Source of the DNA: Siphonodentalium dalli
Lineage: Eukaryota; Mollusca; Scaphopoda; Gadilida; Siphonodentaliidae
Direction: 5' to 3'
NCBI GenBank assembly: GCA_032622095.1
Contig: CP136069.1
Coordinates: forward strand, 86,326,958 to 86,390,957
DNA: 64,000 nt
Positions 57,001 to 64,000 of the stretch are shown here, piece by piece; the first letter of the stretch is position 1, and each line of letters opens with the position of its first letter. The position numbers and the translations under genes were made by a program. A model generated the notes under the pieces. It searched no databases, had not been told where the DNA came from, and saw only the letters and a list, made by a program, of their open reading frames with translations.

Positions 57001-58880
57001 GTATATGCTCATATTCATTGCCTGCGGAGATTTATTTCAGAAACATTATGTAGATTTACTAGTTTAATGAGAGTGTATCTCTTCAGGGCCACAGTTTCAA
57101 CAACAACAACAACATCATTTTTATGTGTACCCATACCATGTATGGTACACATAATGCCGACGTCCGGATCAACCATCCGTCGTTCATCTGTCCGTCCGTA
57201 CGTCTAGCCGTCCGTCTGTCCGTCCGTCTGTCCGTAGACACTTGCTATCCGATTCGATTACTGGAGTATCTTTTATCGGATCATGTTCAAATTTAATGTG
57301 CATGTTTACAATGACACACCCCTCACCTGTATAGTTTTTGGAATAGATCGATTGATCGGTTTAGAAATTATTAACACTTTGCATCCAGACATGGGCATGT
57401 GCTATCCGATGCAATAACCAAAGTGTTTTTTGTCCGATTGTGTTCATATTTGAAATGTAGATTTATGATGACACACCCCTGTATAGTTTTTGGTATCGAT
57501 CAGTTGATCGATTTAGAAAATAATTAAACCTTCACACACATGCTATCCAATGTAATAAGTTGAACATATTTCTTCTGATCTGCCTCATATTTTTTACCTA
57601 GGTTATTCTTAGCATGGTCTTCATCTGTATGGTTGTTTGGTATTATTTAATTAACCCTTTTCACTCTTATGTTTACTTAGAACTCACGCAAGCTGCTATG
57701 ACTATAACATATCTGATCTGGTCCTCACCCCAAAATACAGATCAAGTTCAAATTTGGGTTTGATCCGATATATTTTAACAGAGTTATGGCCCTTTATAAT
57801 TCAAGTAACTGATAATTTTACACTGGTTAAAGCTATATGGTGGAGTGGTGGACAACTCTATTAGAAATATAATGATAACATTCCCTCTTGCTGAGGCAGA
57901 CAAATAGCACATGAAATGAAATGAGTAATGACATCTGCTATAGAGCTATTATGGCCAGGGTTAGATGGATACCAAGATAATCAGTGCTGATGGCTGGCTA
58001 ATTGTCAAATTTGATAAATGACATGAGGCTCTTGTTTATCCTATTTTGAAATTTCATTACAGGCTGTCTGATAATGGACCCCTGACCTACATAATTGTCT
58101 TCTATATTCCATTGATATGCTTAGAAAATAATTAACCCTTTCCAAGTTTCCAACAGACTCATGCTATAATGCACATGGGCTCTTCCTCATATGTCTTATC
58201 TTGGGTTATCTTCACACTATTCACTTATGGATTGTGGTCTTGATTGATTAATTGATTTTTGAAAAATATATTAACCCTTCAGACATATTCTTTCGATATT
58301 ACATTAAAACAATGGCTAATAGCCAATATAATCTTTATATGCAATGGGTTACAAGCAGATAAATGTACATTATTGTTTGAATTATGCAGAAACATATTAA
58401 ATGAACCCTCTTGTTGAATCAGGTTCATTAGTTAATGAACACACAATAAGACACCATTTGAATATGCTTACAGATTATAGGTGATGCATTATTTTGAAAA
58501 TCAATATGGCAGATGTTGTTAATATTGCCAGGAACCTTATTTTCCCATCTGTTCATATTGTCATGGTTGACTGAATTTTGGGGGCCACAGAGTGCTTAAA
58601 AGATTAACAGTGAAGGTTATGTGTTTTAGTCTACAAGCTACTTGTAAAATACTGTTATGTCTTGAAACCATTTGAATGCTACTAATACTTTCCTTTATAT
58701 TAACTATGGTTATCTTTGAATTAGGGGTCATAGGGGCCAGCAAAACGCACCATATAATGGCTGTATAACATTATATAGATAACACTTTTGTATTGTATAA
58801 TCTACATGCATTTTTGACATGTTTGATAAACAAATAACAACTGGGAAGAATGGGGGGGGGGGGGTTAATTGACAACCCAT
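57001..58880. repeat. DDX24 intron 6, dispersed repeat at its start
   Basis: 57118-57240 has 'taccatgtatggtaca' and CCGTCCGTCTGTCC runs, followed by diverged units with 'tgctatccgatt', 'gacacacccctgtatagttt' and 'attaaccctt' to about 58300. The rest is AT-rich non-coding sequence with a G12 tract at about 58852-58864. Confidence 0.6.
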
Positions 58881-59149
58881 TGTTGTCTGCTGTTATGGAT
58901 ATAGGTCAGAGAGCTAGGTCAGAGAGATATATTACAGAGAGTGCTGCATAAGAGTCTGGAGAGATAGATCTGATTGTGTGTGAGGGAGGCAGGAATTGGC
59001 TAGCTTACAGAGAGATGGCAGAGATATATATTTGATGCAGAGTTATTTTTGTTATATGCATGGGATATTATCATTGAATAATATAATGATTTATCTAAGG
59101 AAATTGTGTTCTGGACTTGTCACTTATGATACCCTCCCATGGTGTAACA
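58881..59149 (+). repeat. Presumed 5' LTR (left end unresolved)
   Basis: The right end is fixed by ...GGTGTAACA immediately before the primer binding site. A TG start could be at 58881 or 58891. An 'agatatatattt' TATA-like sequence lies near 59021. Without the 3' LTR in the window the left boundary cannot be confirmed. Confidence 0.4.
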
Positions 59150-59151
59150 AT

Positions 59152-59171
59152 TGGGGGCTCGTGTCCGGGAT
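59152..59171 (+). promoter_or_regulatory. Primer binding site resembling tRNA-Pro complement
   Basis: TGGGGGCTCGTGTCCGGGAT lies two bases after the LTR end. It equals the well-known 18-base tRNA-Pro complement (TGGGGGCTCGTCCGGGAT) with an extra GT after position 11. Confidence 0.7.
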
Positions 59172-59236
59172 TGGACATTATTTCCACCATGAATGCTGTG
59201 GAATATAGACATTTGTTGGTTTGAAAAGATGCCATT

Positions 59237-59930
59237 GGATTTACTCTACAAATGAATATTTGCTGGAAGTGCCAGTTTATCCAACCACTATTGGATTCAT
59301 GCTCTGCTAACATAACGTTCAAAAAGGATTTACTCTACAAATGAATATTTGCTGGAAATGCCAGTTTATCCAACCACTATTGGATTCATGCTCTGCTAAC
59401 ATAACGTTCAAAAAGGATTTACTCTACAAATGAATATTTGCTGGAAATGCCAGTTTATCCAACCACTATTGGATTCATGCTCTGCTAAGATAACGTTCAA
59501 AAAGGATTTACTCTACAAATGAATATTTGCTGGAAATGCCAGTTTATCCAACCACTATTGGATTTATGCTCTGCTATTAACATAACGTTCAACTGTTAAC
59601 ATTCGCTGGTTTTGCCAGTTCATCCAACTACCTTTGGATTTATATTCTACAATAGTTAACATTTAAAAGTTAACATTCGCTGGGTTTGCCAGTTTATCCC
59701 ACTACTCTTGGATTTAAACTCTACAAAACGTTCAAAAGTTAACATTTGCTGGGGACTCCAGTTTTCCACAACCCTTGGATTTATAATACTTAAAGTTAAT
59801 GTTCAAAAGTTAACATTCACTGGGAACTCCAGTTTTCGACAACCCTCGGATGTATACTCCACAGAAGTTAAAGTTCAACTGTTAACATTCGCTGGGAACT
59901 CCAGTTCATCCAACTACCCTAGCTGGATTG
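59237..59930 (+). repeat. Tandem repeats in the retroelement leader
   Basis: Near-identical 89-bp units start at 59237, 59326, 59415 and 59504 ('ggatttactctacaaatgaa' through 'ataacgttcaaaa'). About five shorter, diverged units follow to 59930, each with 'gttaacattcgctgg' and 'ccagttcatccaacta' type sequence. They sit between the primer binding site and gag. Confidence 0.88.
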
Positions 59931-59977
59931 GATTTTTACTTCATTGATATACATATGAACAATAGTAGTAGTTCAAA

Positions 59978-61230
59978 ATGTCATTCAACGTCAATGAATT
60001 TATTCAAAATTTGAAGCAAATCCTGCATTTGAAGCTTTTGACTCTCTAAAGAAATCTGAGCTTTTGGCTGTAGCTCAAAAGTATGGCTTACAAGCTGATG
60101 CTTCTATGCGGAAGGATGTCATAAGGAAACTTATTTCAACCTACTGCATAGAGGCTAGTCTTCTCTCGGTGGTATCTCAGCGTGGGGATTTAGACGCCAC
60201 AGGAGATATCACCGAGACGAGCGCAGCTGTAAGGCTTAAAGAGTTAGAAATTGAGAGTCAAAGACTTCATTTGGCTGATCAGCAGCGAGCTAGAGAATGC
60301 GATTTAGAAAGAGAGAGAGAGCAACAAGAGCATGAATATAAGATGAGTGAATTAAAGTTGAGGGAGATGGAGTTTGAAAGGAATGCAAGTCACACTGTGA
60401 GAGACAGGTATGATAGCACATTTGATGTAACCAAACATATAAGACTTGTGCCTCCATTTACGGAGAAGGATGTGGATAAATATTATCAATTTGAGAAAGT
60501 TGCTAATAGTTTAAAGTGGCCACAAGAGTTTCTGACCTTACTGCTGCAAAGTGTATTAGTTGGTAAAGCACAGGAAATTTATTCTGCCCTGTCAGCCGAG
60601 GAATGTTCAGACTACAAATTTGTCAAACAAGCCATTTTAAGGTCGTATGAAATGGTTCCGGAGGCTTACAGGCAGCACTTCAGGAGTCACAGTAAGTCTG
60701 AAAATAACACTTATGTTGAGTTCGCTAGCGAGAAGGAAAACCTGTTTGACAGATGGTGTCGAGCAAAGCAAATTGAGACAAATGATACTAATGGAGGAAT
60801 TCCGGTGGAAAATTCCTGATGAACTAAAGACCTATGTGAGTGAGCAGAAAACTGAAGAGGTGAGTAAAGCAGCTGTTCTTTCAGATGAGTATGCTTTGAG
60901 TCACAGAAACAAGAACTTCAAACCCTTTTTCAAGAAAGATGTAGCTGCCATTGAAAATATCTCCAACAGTAATTCCAGGAAGATTCAACCTAAGAATTGG
61001 TGACAGAATTCTAAGGAGACCCCACCAAGATTCAACAGACAAGTTACTGAAGGGTCAAATATCACATGTGGGTACTGCCGAAAACCAGGCCATGTAATTT
61101 CCCAATGCTGGAAACTCCAAAGACAGAATAATAGCCAGAAGACTGTTCTTACTTCTGCTGAGAAGAATGACCGAAGAGAAATTTGCACAAAACCACCCAA
61201 CCCACTTGTCAAGGGTATCCATTTCTAACA
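59978..61230 (+). pseudogene. Retroelement gag with CCHC knuckle, frameshifted
   Basis: A good ATG at 59978 opens in one frame, a shift near 60,010 moves to the frame open through 60819, and a second shift near 60,790 returns to the first frame. A TGA at 61001 then interrupts it before the nucleocapsid. The central part has a coiled-coil-like, Glu/Arg/Gln-rich segment (about 60225-60385) and then a SCAN/capsid-like helical domain (residues like PPFTEKDVDKYYQFEKVA and LLLQSVLVGKAQEIYSALS). The zinc knuckle CGYCRKPGHVISQC (C-x2-C-x4-H-x4-C) is at 61067-61108. Gag would form the particle that packages element RNA. The frame closes near 61230 and overlaps the pol frame by about 48 bp in the -1 relation. 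Confidence 0.8.
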
Positions 61231-62525
61231 GAGGGAGCAGTTTCATTAAATGAGATGGAATTAAAGGGGCATCCTGTGAAGATACTCCGGGATACAGGAG
61301 CATGTCAATCTCTAATCTTGGAGAATATTCTGCCATTTTCAGAGAAGAGTTCAACCGGTAACCAGATTTTGCTGTCTGGAGTTGGATCAGACGTGATGAA
61401 TGTGGAACTACACAAGATATTCCTGAATTCACCACTGGTTACAGGAGAAGTGATCGTCGGATTGAGGCCATCGTTCCCTGTTGAGGGAGTGTCATTAATC
61501 ATGGGAAATGATTTAGCTGGAGGAAAAGTGATTGAGGAACCCTGCGTGACTTCAAATCCTAAGGCTAATCCATCCACAGAGAAATTGGAGGAAGATTTTC
61601 CAGGAATTTTCCCTTCCTGTGCCATAACTAGGGCAATGTCAGAGAGGATGAGGCAGGAGGACAACATGCTGGATTTATCGGACACATTTTTCAAGGATCT
61701 GAATGAAGATGTCAAGTCTAAAGAAGAAGATTCTTCTATTGCTGATGAGTCACAAATCACCATGTCAAGGATGACGCTAATAGATGAACAGAAAGATGAT
61801 CCAGAATTGTCAGACTTGTTCAAAAGAGCGTTGACTGAGGAAGACGCAAAGACAGTTCCAGTATGTTACCTGATAAAATCTGGAATTCTAATGAGGAAAT
61901 GGCGACCTCCAGATGTGCCATCAACTGATACATGGAGCACAATCTACCAAATAGTGGCCCCACGAAGAAATAGGAAAGAGATTATTAGTCTAGCTCATGA
62001 TCTGCCCTTATCAGCACATCTCGGGGTGAAAAAGACTCGGTATAGAATCATGCAAAGCTTCTACTGGCCAGGACTTCAAAAGGATGTTACAGAATATTGC
62101 CGATCCTGTCATGTCTGCCAAATAATTGGAAAGCCAAATCAGAAGATAAAGCCTGCACCATTACAGCCTATTCCGGTATTCGATGAACCATTCAGCTATG
62201 TCTTGATCGATTGTGTAGGTCCCTTGCCAAAGACGAAGAACCGACATGAATACTTGTTAACCATTATGTGCATGTCTACAAGATTTCCAGAGGCAATTCC
62301 ACTCAAGAATATCCAAGCCAAGACTGTCATCAAAGCTCTAGTAAAGTTTTTCACCATGTTTGGACTACCCAAAGTCATCCAGTCAGATCGCGGATCAAAT
62401 TTCATGTCCGGAGTATTCCAGCAGGTGATGTATGAACTTGGTATTCAGCAACATGCATCAAGTCCTTATCATCCTGAGAGCCAAGGAGCCCTGGAGAGGT
62501 TCCATCAAACACTAAAGAACAGTGG
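61183..62525 (+). pseudogene. Retroelement pol, first part: protease and integrase
   Basis: This frame is open to 62640 but keeps sense only to about 62525. The aspartic protease motif is RDTGA with its Asp at residue 37. Integrase begins with an HHCC-type zinc site (H272, H279, and C309/C312 among three cysteines) and GVKKTRYRIMQSFYWPGL. The catalytic triad is D343, D402 and E438 (D-x58-D-x35-E), with the usual SDRGSNF and SPYHPESQGALERFHQTL surroundings. It would cut and join element cDNA into the host genome. Shortly after the catalytic Glu a small deletion or frameshift moves the coding frame. Confidence 0.85.
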
Positions 62526-64000
62526 GACAGTGGGAAAGACTGGGATGAAGGCATTCACCTATTGCTGTTTGCAATCAGAGAGACAGTACAAGAATCTCTG
62601 GGATTCAGCCCATTTGAGCTGGTATTTGGACGTGCTGTGAGGGGTCCACTTACATTTTTGAAGGAGAAGTTCCTTGAAGAGAAAGAAGAACAGATGAATA
62701 TCCTACATTATGTGACTACCTTCAAAGAGAGATTATATAATGCCAGGGAGATAGCTAAAGAAAACATGGAAAAGTCTCAAGGACGGATGAAGACGTGGTA
62801 TGACAAGAAAGCCAGACACCGAGTTTTCAAGCCTGGAGATAGAGTCCTAGTTCTGCTCCCTGTCAGAAGTAATACCCTTCAAGCAAGATTTGCAGGTCCT
62901 TACAAAATAAAGAAAAAAGTAAGTGATACAGATTATGTTGTGGAAACACCAGACAGGTATAAAGAGACTCAACTCTGCCACATCAACATGTTGAAAGAGT
63001 ATCACGGAGAAAATGAAGAAAAGGAAGAATCGCTAATTCAGCCTGTTGCTACAGTGACATGTGAAGATTATCTCCCATCAGTGACAGATGGCGAGTTAAA
63101 TTATGAGGAAAAATATGTCAACCTGAAGCTCAACAATTCAGCTATTCTTCAAAACCTGGATGAGAAACTCAAGCATCTGCCTGAAGATCAGAAGAAAAGC
63201 TTGATTACACTCATTATGGAGTACAAGCATGTGTTTCCTGATGTACCAGGTAAGACTAACTTAATTTTTCATGATGTAGACGTTGGAACAGCTAACCCGG
63301 TAAAACAGGCCCCTTATAGGGTAAGCCCTGTTAAAGCCGCACAGATACAGAAAGAGGTACAGTATATGCTGGACAATGACATTATTGAGCCAAGTCAAAG
63401 CAGCTGGAGTTCGCCATGCATATTAGTCCGAAAATCGGACAATAGCTTCAGGTTTGTAACAGATTATCGAAAGGTCAATGTGTTATCAAAACCAGATAAT
63501 TTCCCAATTCCAAGAATAGATGACGTCATTGACAGAATGGGAAAAGCAAGGTATGTGACAAAATTTGATCTTCTGAAAGGGTACTGGGCGATTCCTCTGA
63601 CTGACAGGGCAAAAGAAATTTCAGCATTTGTGACCCCTACAGGATTATATTCTTATAAAGTCACTCCCTTTGGAATGAGAAATTCAGGGGCCACATTTAT
63701 GAGATTGATAAACCACTTAATTAGTGATTTATCAGATACAGAAGCATATATTGACGATGTTTGTTTACATACAGAAACTAATTGGATGGATCACTTGCAG
63801 CAGATCAGAAATTTTCTTGAGAAGATTTCACAGGCAAATATGACCATTAACTTAGCAAAGAGTGTATTTGGAAAGGCCACTGTTACTTATTTAGGAGATG
63901 TGGTTGGACAGGGACAGGTTAAACCAGTAGATGCAAAGGTACAGGCTATAGTTAATTACCCTGCTCCCTTGTCAAAGACAGAGTTATTACGTTTCTTGGG
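62517..64000 (+). pseudogene. Retroelement pol, second part: integrase C-terminus and RT
   Basis: A second frame, open from about 62517 to the window edge, continues integrase (DWDEGIHLLLFAIRE, SPFELVFG) and its C-terminal GPY/F module (KPGDRVLVLLP ... FAGPYKI, near 62895). A linker of about 100 residues leads into a Ty3/Gypsy reverse transcriptase from about 63225: YKHVFPDVPG, EYMLDNDIIEPS-like helix, WSSPCILVRKSD, FRFVTDYRKVN, KFDLLKGYWAIPL, FVTPTGLYSYKVTPFGMRN and the catalytic YIDD at 63747-63758, then YLGDVVGQG. The RT frame has no stop within the window. RNase H and the end of pol are beyond it. Confidence 0.88.

Larger units (their letters stand above)
58881..64000 (+). mobile_element. 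Gmr1-like Ty3/Gypsy retrotransposon, integrase before RT
   Basis: Order from left: presumed 5' LTR, primer binding site, tandem-repeat leader, gag with CCHC knuckle, protease, integrase, reverse transcriptase, then the window edge. Classical Ty3/Gypsy elements have integrase last; integrase ahead of RT defines the Gmr1-like group. The gag, integrase GPY/F module and RT sequences are Ty3/Gypsy-like, not Copia-like. Frameshifts and a stop show that this copy is inactive. It is in DDX24 intron 6 in sense orientation. RNase H and the 3' LTR lie outside. Confidence 0.85.

Noticed and set aside
59237-59590. Regular 89-bp direct repeats as a possible CRISPR-like array
   Set aside because: Units are head-to-tail with no unique spacers and lie in a retrotransposon leader in an animal genome.
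61001-61003. TGA as a programmed gag-pol readthrough stop
   Set aside because: It lies before the nucleocapsid zinc knuckle, not between gag and protease, and other frameshifts show general decay.

Overview
The window is animal nuclear DNA, AT-rich and full of mobile elements, with two recognisable host genes that both have GT-AG introns. The dispersed repeats contain CCGTCCGT runs and motifs such as 'agttatggccctggttt', and the window carries several non-LTR retrotransposons and a Gmr1-type Ty3/Gypsy element. Together these suggest a marine invertebrate, either a lophotrochozoan such as a mollusc or an invertebrate deuterostome. The sequence alone does not settle the phylum. There is one 100-base scaffold gap at 5525-5624.

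Host genes. STK11 (LKB1 kinase) is on the minus strand. Only coding exon 1 (13013-13344) is present, and nothing to its left matches a later exon, so positions 1-13012 are probably all inside its first intron. DDX24 (DEAD-box RNA helicase) is on the plus strand. Six coding exons are visible: 30086-30250, 47871-48210, 49377-49442, 53958-54106, 55657-55995 and 56812-57000. All splice phases agree, and the gene continues past the right edge. The two genes diverge from a roughly 16.7-kb intergenic region that holds a large, apparently intact LINE.

Layout. Positions 1-722: right end of a hAT transposon. 723-1661: a broken gene whose motifs resemble the FEN1/PIN nuclease fold, cut at its 5' side by the hAT end. 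1.7-5.5 kb: dispersed repeats and a cluster of small hairpin MITEs. 5.6-6.2 kb: a LINE reverse-transcriptase remnant. 6.3-9.6 kb: two facing arrays of about 185-bp units joined by C or G homopolymers. 10.7-11.8 kb: a deleted hAT element with a BED-finger ORF. 13.0-13.3 kb: STK11 exon 1. 15.5-16.3 kb: a Jockey-like LINE remnant. 17.8-20.2 kb: tandem arrays of about 597 and 122 bp. 22.7-23.2 kb: a LINE 3' remnant. 23.4-29.6 kb: a two-ORF PHD-finger LINE. 30.1-57.0 kb: DDX24, whose introns hold a 1.2-kb inverted repeat, a hAT MITE with a perfect target duplication, a 918-bp transposon with an orphan 203-codon ORF, a second LINE, four Tc1-like hairpin MITEs, a piggyBac-like MITE and a Harbinger-like element. 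58.9-64.0 kb: a broken LTR retrotransposon with integrase ahead of reverse transcriptase, running off the window.

No operon or multi-gene host pathway is visible. The main interest lies in the retroelement with rearranged pol order, the element-borne orphan ORF, the overlapping LINE ORFs and the inverted homopolymer arrays.
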